Shown here: positions 38,901 to 49,815 of the stretch, one piece after another
Position numbering within the stretch: the stretch's first letter is position 1
Layout of the letters: every line of letters begins with the position of its first letter
Assembly (NCBI RefSeq): GCF_004027225.2
Contig: NC_044289.2
Span: 11,077,761-11,141,760 of the forward strand
Reading direction: 5' to 3'
Length of the DNA: 64,000 bases
Origin: Strigops habroptila
Lineage: Eukaryota; Chordata; Aves; Psittaciformes; Psittacidae
The notes under the pieces: model-generated
What the model was told of the DNA's origin: nothing
Seen by the model: only the letters and a program-made list of their open reading frames with translations
Databases searched by the model: none
Program-made: the position numbers and the translations under genes

Positions 38901-41900
38901 AAAATTCTTTAGAAAAGTTAATTTCCACTTATGCAGACTCAAAGGCTTGAAAAATCATGGAGATGCTCCCAGGCCCAGGATTGTGCACAGGTTTAATGCA
39001 AGTGAACTGGTTCCCAAGCCCAACATCATGGTGGCATCATTTCTGATGGATGATCTCCAACAGAGGAGCAAATGGCAGTGCCAACAACTGCTCTCACCAA
39101 AGGGATGGTGATGGTAAAGCCACCTAAACTCTTCCAAGACAGAAGAAGCTGTTTTTCCCTGGAGCACCTGGAGTCCTGGTTGGGTGGAGGTGTCCCTGGT
39201 GGGGTGACAGCCAGGCTCAAGGGGGCTGCCAGCCAAGGATGCCACATGCTTCCTGGGCAGGCTTTGCCACCTGCATCCTGCACATGCCAACCTAAATTGG
39301 CTACAATAACTAGACATTTGTTTTTAATCCTCTTTCTTGCCATGATGAATTATAGCCAATTGATGTGTCTTTGCTAATAAAGACACACTGACAGCTTTAG
39401 TATCCCAACGCCAGCAACCATTCTGATGAGCAACCCGCAGGGAAGCAGCCCAAAGGCACTGGGCTTAGTAAACATTGCTCATTCCCTGCTTGGGCTGAAA
39501 GGAAACCAGCCCCATGCTCAGCCTTCACATGCAACCTGCACAGATTAACTTGCTGGCACGCAGCAGGGGATGTTCATCACTGCTAAGTTTTCCTCCCCAC
39601 ATGGCTGTTTCCATAGTACCAACACATCTGCTCCAGCCCACATCTTCCTCCATCTGCCCAAGGAGAGTTTCCTACAGCAAAGCAATTTCCTTGACCTCTT
39701 CCGTGTGCTTCCCAAAGGATTGCCTTCACACAGCCTGCAGCGACAGTGCTTTGGGACGGTCCACAGCGTAGAGGCACCGGAGTCAGGCTTTGGAAGCTGC
39801 TGCTGCGCCATCCAACCCACCTGGTAGCTGGGAGCCTTCCCATAGCAAAGCTACCCCAGGGGAACATGCTCATGCTCACCAACATCTCAGCGTCCCGCCC
39901 AGAGCTACCTCCAGCCATGGACAGCACCATTCACACCGTCCCACTGCAGAGAGGGCACCTCTCCTGTGCGATAAGGGGCCTGGCACAGCTCTAAACCCTA
40001 TGGCTGGGCAGGGGGAATGCAAAACCTGACCTAGACCTAACAGAATTAGAGCCATAGTTTCTAAAACCAGCCGAGTTCAGCCACTGCCCAAGGGGGCTTG
40101 TGCATCCCAACAGCTCTGTGTCATTTGTATGTGGTCAGCCACCAGCTGGCAAATGTATTTCCAGCTCTTTACCTTTAAAAATAGACCACAAGCAGCTTCC
40201 TGTGCCCAGGATGAGGTTATTAAGGCAGTGCCCTAGAGTCTCCTGCACTGCCCCACTGTTTTTAGATCTGTGTGAGCACTAGTTCTGCAGCCCATGAATA
40301 GCACAGCCTTGCTCCACCCGAGGGCTGGCAGCTCCAGGGGATGCCAAGGGCTGTTTAAAAATAAGAGGGAACTCGGCACACACTCAGGCAATGAAAGTTT
40401 CTGCCCTAAGCAGGGCAGAAGCACAGGATCCTCAGATGGCTGCTGCCTCCTGGGCTTCGGAGCTCCTACAACCCTCCTGGAGACTACACCAGCATTTTCC
40501 TTTTCTGAGAGGACCCAGCAGAGCCCCAGGAATCAGCACCAACTCTTCTGTCCATTGGGATTTGTATGCCGGCCCTGCACCCCACTAGAGACATGGGGAA
40601 CCCTGACTCAGCTCACTGTGCCAACGTCCCGCAACCAACAATATGGATATCTCTGATCCAACCTCCCTACTCTGGTCACGCTACAAAATGTATGGGCACT
40701 CCCTGCAGAAAAGCTACTTTAGAAAGAGTATTTCCTCCTAGGATTGCACTGCCAGACCGAGTCTGCTGGGCTCAGAGGATGCCAGAACCACTTCCCATCC
40801 TCCTCAGGACCAATTTCCTCCCCATAGTACCAGAGTTATGGCCAAGAGCTGCTTCCTGAAATCTTTAAGCTTGCCACTTTCTCGACCTGAGGGTATCTGC
40901 TAGTCTACATTTAGCTTTTTGAACAGTGACAGCTGGAAGAAGTCTTATGTTTATTTTGCTTACAACCATGAAGCACCAGTTAATCATTACCCTGGTGCTT
41001 CCCCCACAAGCTACACTAAAGCAAGAAGATGCACGTGGGCTCTGTCAAGGAAATGCCCTCTCTTTAAGTCACTGCCAAGTGCTTTCCTCTGTCACACGAG
41101 CATGGCTCCTTGGCTGCTGGCACCAGGCAGACAGTGTGGGGTTCAAAGGCACGCAGCAGCAGGGTGGGCAGGAGCACCCTAGCTGGTTTTTCCTCCCAAG
41201 ACTGTGGTCCGGCGGCACCACCACCAAGAAGACGCTCCCAGCCTGCTTTCATTGCACTTACTTCTGCAATTAGGGATGTGAAAAGAGAAATGGGAGTACA
41301 CTGACTCTGGTGCTTCCCGGGCACACTTCAAAGGCTGACAGCTCAGCTTATGACACATCTTCTGTACTTTTCTCATAGCGGCTCCTCTTAGCTCACCCAG
41401 CTCACAGAACCAATGACCACCACACTCCTGCCACAGCACTGCCTTTTGGGATGTGCTCATAGTTCTCACACCATGCAGCCACAGGAACTGATGTGCAGAG
41501 GTGAGACCAGCACCAGACAGGTTTGCTCCTGCACAACAAGGGGGAGAGTGTTCCCAGCCTGCCTCTTCTGTCAGAGAACTGGACAAGCAGAAGAGATGAT
41601 GCTTTTGAACTGCAGGTCCGAGAGCTTTCTTCCCCCCACAACTCACCTGCCAAAGTGCAGGATTGTTTCTGGTCTAATGGCTCCATCCAAGTGGACGTGA
41701 AGCTCTACCTGCAATAAGATAAAGGGAAATCGGTGAGATACTCTTAGTGCTGCAGTAAAGGTTTAGAGATAAGCAGCTGGTGCTAACACGGGTATAAATG
41801 CAGCCAATACAGGGACAAAGGTATGATAAGGAAGCAAAAGAAGCATTTAAAATATACCATCATTATAAGTTTATTTTTCAAATCTAAGTATAGTCTAAAT

Positions 41901-44900
41901 GTTTTCTTATTGCTGCTGCAGCCCACACACTTAATGGATCCTTAGAAATTCATTCTGTTTTCAGTAATTTTCAGGAACTGCCCCTATCCTTATTTAGCTT
42001 GCATGGCTTAGAGTTTGGGAAGAGTGAAAAAAGCAAGCCCCAAACACCTTTGCTTTTCAGCTTGCTGCTCCTTAAATTCACAGACACCCAAGCATCAATG
42101 AATTTGCTAAGAACCATCACACAAAACGCTTGACTTCACTTCCAAGAATCAGCTTCTCACATATTGTTAATTGCTTGGCATTATCAGAGATTACAGGGTT
42201 TCTAATCCTACATGCAGCCAGTCCCATGGTACAAGGTGCTGCAAAAAGTAAAAAGAACAAGAGTTGCCTCATCAAGCTAAGAAGTTAGTTTCAAAATACT
42301 TCAATTTTGACTCACTAAAAACGAGCCAATAACAGATCTCTTCACTCTGAAACCTGATTATAGCCGAAACAACGGATTTTGGAGAAAGAGCTCCAGAAAA
42401 GCAAAAGCAAGCTTTTCCCATTAGGCAGCTGGGAGGAACACGACAGAGGTAATTTGGAAGTCAAACTGGGAAGGAAAATATTAGCTGTAAAACTTTTCAG
42501 CTAGATCTTCATATTTCCAGAACTGTTTTCGTTTCAAGCAATGGAATAGACTACAAAATACATATTTTGCAACAGCAGAGCAGCAGCTTAATACACAAAG
42601 TTCTTGTTAGCTATAACATTGTGCAGATTTTCCTGTGTAGGCGTCTGCTGCAGGATGCTGAGGATTCAGAACGGGACTGGATATTTGCATGGATAACTAA
42701 ATCACCCAGGGTTACTAATTAAAACCACAAACCCTCTAGTGTCGGGATACGTATTGAACAGTAACAATGAGGAGCTGGAAGGAAAATGGTCTTACAAGTA
42801 GGGCAATGGGTAATGTCCACCTCTAGATCCTTTCGCTCTTCTCTGAAGCATCCATGAGCAGCTGACACGAGCTCGACACCGCTGGCCCAGCTCCCGGTGC
42901 AGGGCTGGCAGTGCCCACCTCTGCAGTGTGCAGTGATGCTCATGAGCTTGCTCCATCCCACCTCCTCCCGCAGCCCTAGATGCCTGCTGTGCAGGTGGAA
43001 ACACCCATCTTCTGACTCCCAGCCAGGGTTTTCATTGATGCTTCTGCTGCTGAAGGTCACCGCTGCTGGGGTGGGAGAGTGCTTGGGTTCAGGCCACCTC
43101 CACGGGATGGACATGAAGCTACCACTGAAATGTGTACCAGTGGGATGGAAAATGGAGGTGCCAGGCTCAGGACAGCTCAAGCTGCTGATCCTGCTGGCTC
43201 AGGGGTCATGAATACCCCCACAGACAACACTGCTGGCAGGTTGTAAACATATATCTCTGTCACTTCTCCTTAAGACATGATCTGAATCAACAGGGATGAA
43301 GATTTTTAAAGGGCAAAACCTGATCTTTCCCCCCAACTCGAGTTACACAATCCTGCTTATGAGGACTAAATGTCCTGAGAAGCAGCAGATAAAATAACAG
43401 TCTACGGACACGATCTGCATCGCCAGATGTGGACGCCTGGCACGTTTTCCAGTCTTGAGCTCTGATTCCTATTTCAAAATCATGCAAGCTCCATTCCTTG
43501 AGGTTTTCAACAGCCCTTGTGACCTTCTGATGGAGTTACAGCCTTGAAACTTGCTCGTGCTGGATATAAAACCCAAGCAACCCAAACCTTCAGAGCTCAT
43601 CTCACTCCAAGCATTTCTCAAGTGCTTCCTGCAAGAATATCCCAATGTGATACTTCCATCAATGCGAAAGCAAATCCAATGCTGTCCTTTACCCATGCAC
43701 CTCCTTCTGCCACTACTGCAGGCGAGATGCTTGTAAAGCAGCAAGCGTCCTCTCCAACACCACCAACAGGCTTTTCATCCCCTGCTATGCATTTATTTGG
43801 GTCTTGAGGACCTAAACTAAGTGCTAAGAAACTCTTGTGCAATGCTGCTCAATCCAGAAAGTTGTGGAGTTCCTCAAGGTGTTTGTTTGCAGCTGAGAAC
43901 TAACCTACGCTATTTAGATTACCAAAGGACATTCAAGAGAAGTAAAGGTGTGCCTACAAGGGTCTCCACCAAGAGCTGGCCATAGATAAGGATGCAATCA
44001 GCAGAGGCACAACCGAGCAGCTCAGCTCTCCCAGGCGCCTTGCTCCCAAACCCCGCAGGCTTCGGTCAGTGAGAGGCTGCTCACTGCAGATTACATTTCA
44101 GCTCTCTTCCTGCGTGTTTGTTTTGGGTAAACAGAGCACAAGACTTTTCCAGCTACAAGTGGGTGACATGACCTTGCTTTGAGTCAAGGAAAGTAGCCAG
44201 ATAAAGATGAAAGAGTTTTCTCTGAGCTGTGGCTCCAGGCGACAATGCCTGAGCAAGCAGAAATGAGGCAAAGGCAGAAGCCCAGCGCCTCTTCCAGGGA
44301 GGCTTGCTTTTTGGCACACTGAAATCCACGTATATGTGGTCTCCCACCCCAAACCTTCCAGTTTATTGGGAGAGGAGGCCTGCACACATAGATTAAATAT
44401 GAGCTCGACACTTGGTCCAGGACCCAAACAGTACCACAGCACTGAAGAGGAGCCTTCAACCATCCTGAGACCCCTGGTGCCTTCCTTTCTCACAGAAACC
44501 TGCATGCAGTAATGTTTGCTCTGATGAAGAATGAGAAAGCAGAGCTCTCAAATGCCTTCCTAGGGCAGGAGCTCTGCTCTTCTTGCAGCTACAGTGAGGA
44601 CCCTCAGGACCATCTTTGTGTAGTCACCCTTCAGCCCTTCTTCTGCACCTCCACAGCACCGCGAGCTCACTGATCATCAAACCACCACACCACAATGCAA
44701 TAAAATCTCCCAGTTTCACTAAAGACTTGTCAAAAGGACAACTCTTTTGAGTTGAGGGATGAGTTCAAAAGATGTAACTGGCCACAAATTGTGTGCCCTC
44801 AGCACAGAGAGCCCCCAGCAAGGCCGCCACAGCAAACCCAGCACTTTCCATTTTTATGCAAAAAAAGTTTTAGCTCAACCACAGCACGTGAGCCATTTTA

Positions 44901-47900
44901 GTGCAGATATCAGCAAACCGGGTCAGGTTCTAAAAAAGCAGAAGTTTGAAGGGCTCTGGCTTGACTTTTGTCTTCTGAAAACACTGTCATGTTTTCTTTG
45001 AAACTTCATAAGCCTTACAAAGAAATTCCAGCACAAAATGAGGTACTGCAAGCAAGTATGTGCCGTTTAAACATCAAGTCTGATTATTTTCAATTTAGTG
45101 AAATTAAGGGGGAAAAGTTAACCAAACATCCAAAGTATTTGCAGCTACAGTCAACCCACCAGAATTTCTCTCTTACTCTACGGTTTGCTCAGCGGACCAT
45201 GGCAGAGCTGTTAACTGCTCAGTTTGCCTATCACGTGGCATAAAAAGTACCATCCAAGCTAAGGCGCTTGAGGGAATTTCTGTATTAGGTGGTTTTAGGG
45301 TCTTTTAAAAAATATACACAATGAACAAAGCCCTAACACCATGACTAACACCAACCTCACCCTTTATTTCGACGGTTTCCAGCAGATGTTAATAAATAAT
45401 CCAGGCAGCTGCTAAAGTTGCATCATTTTAAAACCCTTAGCAGTGACTTTGCCCGGGATTATTTATTAGCACATTAAAAGGTGATAATTTAAAGTTCACT
45501 CTATTGATCTCTGAAATAACTGAAAAACAGAGTAATTACAGCTTTAATTTGTCAACCGTTAGGTACACCTGGCTGGAAAACATTAACAGAGAGCAAAATT
45601 CAACAAGAGGTAAGACGAATGCCAATCACTGCAAAAAGAATGAACTGTGTTCCCAAATCCGGGTTTATGAAAGCATGCTGTTAGGAGCAGTTATCCTCAC
45701 CAGAAACTCACTCCAAACACTCATTCAGAAGCAAGAGGCGAGCATGGATCAAGAGCGATGTGAAGTGGAAAAGCCACAGTATTATCCTCAAACCTGATGA
45801 CATCCACGGATGTGTTTTGGAGACGAATCTGCCATAAACATTAAGGCTTGAGCCTTTAAAAGTGAAATGTGGGAGAATGCAAGACTTGCATGACACACTG
45901 CTTCATTGCAGGAAATATTCATGCTTTCTAGATAAGCATTCACATGATATGTGGGTTTGGTGACTGAGGAGGAGGATGCTCCCATGCCAAGTACCCTTTA
46001 GTACAATCCCTCCCGGCACCAACTACTCAACCTCCACTGACCTCGGTATGAGGCTCTTGGTGCCATTAATAGGTGATGGTGGCTGTGCCTCACCCTCCTG
46101 CAGGGATGGCTCCCATGGGCGGCAGGGCCACATCCCTCCCCAAGCCATCGCAGACCTGGCACCCGCACGTGGCTGGGACGAGGCAACACTTCAGAGCAGT
46201 AAACAGAGTTCTTGCACATCGTGCAGCACCAAGCCAGCCTCTTGCTGCCATCACGTTTGACAAGCAGTTCCAGGAAGGTTATCTGAGAGTGTGCTCACAC
46301 ATTACTGAAGGGATGAGCACGCACACCACTGTGTGAGGTACACTGTGTGAGCCTCACCCACACCAGCCTTTGATCCATGCCAAAACAGTCAGGGGTCAAG
46401 TTGTGCACGAGAAGTGGATGAGCCGAAGGAAACCTCATCCTCAGCACACCCTCGTGCACTTGCACTCCCCACAATAAGCATCACCTTTCTTTATTTATTA
46501 ATTTTTTTAAGTTTTTAGATTTTGTACCCAAGGCAAATACCTGTTACTGTCAGCTCAGCACAGGTCTGTCTCAAGCAGGGGGAGGGAGCAGGGAGTAGGG
46601 CAGGATGCCCACCCAAACTCCACTGGGCAAAGCAGAGCAGGCACCTTTGGTGCCATTGGGATTCGGTCACCCGGCGCTCTCCTATCCATTGACAGGACAC
46701 ACAGAGCTACACCAAGTTCTGACCATCTCTCCCAATTCCTAGGTATGATGGGCATATCAGAAATAACTGTCCCTCTTTGGCTAGGGACAGGCCCCGACAT
46801 GCTGTGACACACACAGGGTGCCTGGGACGGCTTGTAGGAACCCTTGCCCAGCGTCACCTGATGCTTATTTTGGAAACAAGCATCCAGGGGCAGAGCCACA
46901 CGGGCTGCTGGGAGGGTGCGGGCTGTTCCCATCCTGCCCCCAGCATGGCCCAAGGCACACAGGAGAAGAGCATCCTGTGTCCTGAAGCCCCCAAGCTGGG
47001 CTGCAGGGAGAGGAGCCAGTAGTGAGCAAGGACACAGGCTCTGCTCCAGTTGTGGAGCAGCGAGGGAAGAGGATGATGGTTGGCATTTGAGGAACAGCAG
47101 CCTTTTCTGCTCTCATATGGCCTATGGTAAGCAGGGCTCAAAGCAGCCCTCCAGCAGCACCAGCAGCTCCCTGTTCATCGGCTGCAGTCACTAGGAGTCA
47201 GCGAGTTCCCGAAAAACACGGAGGCAGCCCCAGCCCCACGTTCAACCAGGGCTCGAAGCTGCTCCAGTTACCAGAAACATCTCTAAAACACAAAACTGAG
47301 CGTTCCCAATGGCAGAGGGTCCAGGGGAATGAATAGGGTTCATTAACTGACTTCAGACCCATTTTTTCCCCCCAAGCCTGACTTAGCAGGTTCACAGGAC
47401 TGAAAGGGACTGCCTGACTCAGGAAAACCAGTCTCGCAATTGCCGGCAACCAGACAACAGAAGCCTGATCTTAGCGGTCAAACCCTGCATGGCTTTTCCT
47501 AGGTCTCTTTGGCATCCCACTCTCCCATGCACTGGGAAAGTAGGAAGAAGAACAAGTGAACGAAGAACTTAACTTGCTTCTTTCAGCCAGAAGTTTAAAG
47601 TCACTGGGGCGAACCAAGAGCTGTTGTTCTTAGTGGAGCTGATGAAACGCCAACATCTCCCAAAATCCAAGTAGCCTTAAAAAGGGTTTAACCATTAGCA
47701 GATGTCAATGCTCACTGGATTTTGGTATCAACGGTTGCCTCCTATTGCATGGGTCACCTTCCCTGAGAGGGAAACCTCCCATAGCGATGGAATGAAACAT
47801 GAACCAGACCCATGCACACAGGCTTTTCCAGCTCCTCTGGACCTTCCTGGTGCGAGCTCAAACTGAGAGATAAATGGTTTGGGAGCAAAAGGGAATGCAA

Positions 47901-49015
47901 ACAGCTGCAAAAGAAAAACCTTTTGGGTTTTTGGAGGCAATCTTCTTCTCTGCCCCGGCCCCTCACTGCCCAAGATCCCCAGCCTGCCTGGCAGTCCGAG
48001 CTGGAGCAAACCTGCTCTGCACACCAGCTTACCCAGGCCATGACCCAGAGCTGCGCTGTCCTGCAGCAGAAGCAGTGCTCTGCCATCAGATACACGGTTA
48101 CTGTCAAACAATTGGGTTTCATCATCTTCTTTCCCAACTTTCTTATAATCTGATTAATAAACATATTACTGTATGATCCTACTTGAGATATACAGTACAT
48201 GGTATAAGCATGACTGGTGCACACTCTGACAGCAGCCACCAAGATAAACAACTTGGGTTTCTGAAGAATAACTGAACTAAAAGAGGAAACAAAACACACC
48301 ACAAAACCCTCAAATCAAAATCACCCACAAAACTATAAAATAAAACCCCAAACAAAAAGGAAAAGAGAGAAAACGGCTGTTTTAGCAGACCAAGGGCACA
48401 GTTGGAGCGCTCAGGGCTTGCCTCTCCCCCAGCCGTTTCCCTCCCTCCCGGCCATCAGCCCATCTCCAGCCGGGAGGAGTGGAGCGGCCCTGGCCGGGGG
48501 ACCCTGGGCCAGCACCGGCCCGGCGGCGGGACAGCTCCTGCGGGGAGCCTCGGGTCGGTATCGCCGGGTGACACCTCGGGCATAGCCTCCCGGCTCCGCC
48601 ACCGCGCCCCCGGGGCATGTCCCCGCTCCACCGCATGCCCCTGCTCCCAGCTCCGGTGCACAGCACCTCAACTCCAGTGCATGTCCCGGTGCTCAGCTCT
48701 GGTACATGCATGCCCCTGCTCCCAGCTCCGGTGCATGTCCCGGTGCTCAGCTCTGGTACATGCATGCCCCTGCTCCCAGCTCCGGTGCACAGCACCTCAA
48801 CTCCGGTGCATGTCCCGGTGCTCAGCCCCGGTGCATGCATGCCCCTCCGGCGCACAGCCCCTATCCCGGTGCATGTCGCAGCTCCCAGCCCCGGGGCACA
48901 GCACTCCACCCCTGGTGCATGTCCCGGTTCTCACTCCCGAGGCATGCTCCCCTTCCCAGCCCCAGCGCCGCCGCCTCACCTTGGGGTCCTCGAAGACGCG
49001 AACCCCCCTCTCCAT
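29841..49015 (-). CDS. ADA: Adenosine deaminase (spliced, 11 coding exons)
   Basis: Eleven exons join to 1,080 nt coding for 359 residues. The enzyme hydrolyses adenosine and deoxyadenosine to inosine and deoxyinosine in purine salvage, mostly in the cytosol. The TIM-barrel metal and catalytic set is complete: His16 and His18 (HVHLDG), His214 and Glu217 (HAGE), His238 (GHGYH), and Asp296-Asp297 (NTDDP); DLAGDE (182-187) lines the substrate pocket. Exons 2-5, 7, 8 and 10 match the human exon lengths I recall exactly (62, 123, 144, 116, 72, 102, 130 nt). Differences are one codon more in exons 1 and 9, one fewer in exon 6, and a stop inside exon 11, so human exon 12 has no counterpart. All introns are GT-AG. 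The ATG has A at -3 and G at +4. No frameshift or missing key residue is seen, so the gene should be functional. Confidence 0.98.
31022..31151 (-). CDS. ADA: ADA exon 10 (residues 283-326)
   Basis: The exon completes Gln283 (CA|G) and carries NTDDPLIF (294-301), in which Asp296 and Asp297 are the zinc-binding and substrate N1-facing aspartates (295 and 296 in human). It ends with the conserved [11 protein letters not shown] before the donor GTAAGT. Its length of 130 nt equals the human exon. Confidence 0.98.
31632..31699 (-). CDS. ADA: ADA exon 9 (residues 261-282 plus two bases)
   Basis: The exon opens with the conserved [10 protein letters not shown] (262-271) and continues [11 protein letters not shown]. 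It is 68 nt, one codon longer than the 65-nt human exon, and that extra residue moves the aspartate pair to 296-297. The acceptor is CCCCAAACAG and the donor GTAAGA. Confidence 0.96.
32072..32185. repeat. 114-bp dispersed repeat, copy 2 (in ADA intron 8)
   Basis: This is the partner of 29017-29127, about 3.05 kb away in the same orientation, with GGAGGAGGA where copy 1 has GGAGGA. It includes GGTATATAAG on the + strand, antisense to ADA. The near identity implies a recent copying event or gene conversion. Confidence 0.9.
32399..32500 (-). CDS. ADA: ADA exon 8 (residues 227-260)
   Basis: The exon encodes [19 protein letters not shown], where His238 stabilises the attacking hydroxide, and ends at MHFE before the donor GTAAGG. 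It is 102 nt, phase 0 at both ends, as in human. Confidence 0.98.
32777..32848 (-). CDS. ADA: ADA exon 7 (residues 203-226)
   Basis: The exon contains [10 protein letters not shown] (208-217), holding the zinc ligand His214 and the catalytic proton donor Glu217, both at the human numbering. It is 72 nt and phase 0 at both ends. The intron that follows is also a multiple of three with no stop, so retention would keep the frame. Confidence 0.98.
34876..35000 (-). CDS. ADA: ADA exon 6 (residues 161 split to 202)
   Basis: The exon completes Ser161 (A|GC) and reads [13 protein letters not shown], then [10 protein letters not shown] (178-187), in which Gly185 corresponds to the human substrate-contacting Gly184. 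The stretch after it ([15 protein letters not shown]) is the least conserved surface loop and is one residue shorter than in human. The donor GTTTGT is weak. Confidence 0.96.
37211..37326 (-). CDS. ADA: ADA exon 5 (residues 122 split to 161)
   Basis: The exon completes Glu122 and encodes [23 protein letters not shown], then [13 protein letters not shown]. It is 116 nt as in human, with acceptor CCCTACAG and donor GTAATG. Confidence 0.98.
38139..38282 (-). CDS. ADA: ADA exon 4 (residues 74 split to 122)
   Basis: The exon encodes [21 protein letters not shown] and then [13 protein letters not shown], the most conserved barrel strand of the N-terminal half. Arg102 corresponds to human Arg101, a site of immunodeficiency mutations. 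It is 144 nt, with acceptor CCCTGCAG and donor GTGAGT. Confidence 0.98.
38433..38555 (-). CDS. ADA: ADA exon 3 (residues 33 split to 74)
   Basis: The exon completes Arg33 and reads [20 protein letters not shown], then [17 protein letters not shown]. It is 123 nt as in human, with acceptor TTTCCAG and donor GTAAGT. Only 150 bp of intron separates it from exon 4. Confidence 0.97.
41647..41708 (-). CDS. ADA: ADA exon 2 (residues 13-33)
   Basis: The exon encodes [20 protein letters not shown] and two bases of Arg33. His16 and His18 in the HVH motif are zinc ligands. It is 62 nt as in human, with acceptor ATTGCAG and donor GTGAGT. Confidence 0.98.
41709..48979 (-). other. ADA intron 1 (7.27 kb)
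   Basis: The large first intron separates the start-codon exon from the rest. It has AT-rich blocks at about 41840-42720 and 44850-45600, an A/C-rich simple tract on the + strand at 48280-48372, and the minisatellite at 48635-48935. In mammals ADA tissue enhancers lie in the first intron; I cannot identify an orthologous enhancer by eye. Open frames inside (for example 42719-43180) have no domain. Confidence 0.85.
48635..48935. repeat. GC-rich minisatellite, 75/54/75-bp units, in ADA intron 1
   Basis: Unit starts marked by ATGCCCCTGCTCCCAGCTCC occur at 48635, 48710, 48764 and, cut short, 48839, giving spacings of 75, 54 and 75 bp. The 75-bp form differs from the 54-bp form by a 21-bp internal duplication beginning CTCCGGTGCACAGCACC. 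Degenerate copies continue to about 48935, only 45 bp from the exon 1 donor. All periods are multiples of three, which keeps several frames open on both strands. Confidence 0.88.
48980..49015 (-). CDS. ADA: ADA exon 1, coding part (residues 1-12)
   Basis: The coding part reads [12 protein letters not shown] and ends AAG before the donor GTGAGG. It is one codon longer than in human. The start context AGCATGG has A at -3 and G at +4. The assignment rests on the phase-0 junction to exon 2, the shared PK|VELHVH junction, and the promoter island directly upstream. Confidence 0.95.
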
Positions 49016-49270
49016 GCTGCTGCTGCCACCGCCGCTGCTCTGCTCTGCTCCGCGCCCGCCCCGCCCCGCTCCGCCGGCCGCTCTCGCCCGCCCCCTGCCG
49101 GGCCCGCCCCGCCCCGCCGAGCACCGCGGGTCCCTCTAACGTGTCCTTCCCGCCCGGCCCGCTTCCTCCGGGAGGAGCCGCTTCTCCGACGGCAGCGCTG
49201 GAGGAGGACGGAGCGCGGTAAAACAAGAGCGCAGCTCGCAGAGCCGGCGCTGCCAGCGGCTCTGGCTGCG
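49016..49270 (-). promoter_or_regulatory. ADA promoter: CpG island with GC boxes, no TATA
   Basis: Clusters of the Sp1-type GC box (CCGCCCC on the + strand) lie at 49055-49068, 49087-49095 and 49103-49117, about 40-105 bp upstream of the ATG on the - strand. CpG density is high from about 48400 to 49270. No TATA box is seen. Human ADA also has a GC-rich, Sp1-dependent promoter, so the design is conserved. On the - strand the G-runs could form a quadruplex. Confidence 0.8.
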
Positions 49271-49400
49271 GGATTAAGCCAATGCAACAATATTTGTTTT
49301 AACCTAAAAAGGACTCAATTGTTCAGCTTAGGAGTGATTAAAGCTGCTGCTCAGTGACTCGCTCGTTTTGTCCGGTGGCTTTTCAGACTTGCTTGGTTCA

Positions 49401-49815
49401 ATAGAATCATAGAATCAGAATCAAACAGGTTGGAAAAGACTTTTAAAATCAAGTCCAACCGTTCCCCAGCACTGCCAACGCCACCACTAACTCATGTCAC
49501 TGGGGGCCTCATCTACACGGTTTGTGAACACTTCCAGGGATGGTGGCTCCACCACTGCCCTGGGCAGCCTGTCCTTCTTGGTGAAGAAATGGTTCCTAAT
49601 ATCCAGTCTAAAGTTCCCCTGGCACAGCTTGAGGCCATTACCTCTTGTCTTATCACTTGTTAATTGGAAGAAGAGACCAGGCACCTCCTTTCTCCACTCT
49701 CCTTTCACATAGTTGTAAAGAGCAATAAGGTCCCCTGAGCCTTCTCTTCTTCAGACTAAACACCCCAGTTCCCTCAGCTGCTCCTCATGAGATGTGCTAT
49801 GCCTGCTTTTAGCTC
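49401..49815 (-). mobile_element. CR1 LINE fragment, antisense to the window
   Basis: The segment opens with ATAGAATCATAGAATCAG, the reverse complement of the CR1 octamer tail, and continues with CCAGGGATGGTGGCTCCACC and GGTTCCTAATATCCAGTCTA, all typical of the CR1 3' part. It lies about 390 bp above the ADA start codon and is oriented like ADA. The far boundary is approximate. Confidence 0.93.

Larger units (their letters stand above)
29943..41646 (-). other. ADA introns 2-10
   Basis: The introns between exons 2 and 11 are: intron 10, 29943-31021; 9, 31152-31631; 8, 31700-32398; 7, 32501-32776; 6, 32849-34875; 5, 35001-37210; 4, 37327-38138; 3, 38283-38432; 2, 38556-41646. Apart from the repeat copy in intron 8 and the open frame through intron 7, I see no nested gene, RNA or mobile element in them. 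The exon 6 donor (GTTTGT) is the weakest of the set. Confidence 0.85.

Noticed and set aside
42719-43180. 153-codon - strand frame inside ADA intron 1
   Set aside because: No domain, no splice signals joining it to ADA in phase, and no similarity I can name.
48635-48935. CRISPR-like array of regularly spaced repeats
   Set aside because: The units are contiguous tandem copies with no unique spacers, in a vertebrate gene. It is a minisatellite.
29841-49015. ADA as a pseudogene
   Set aside because: All eleven exons are in phase, all splice sites are GT-AG, and every zinc and catalytic residue is kept.
48402-49357. Long + strand frames (245, 246 and 171 codons) rich in Pro, Ser, Cys and His
   Set aside because: They translate the 3n minisatellite and GC-rich ADA promoter antisense in three frames at once, so they are composition artefacts.
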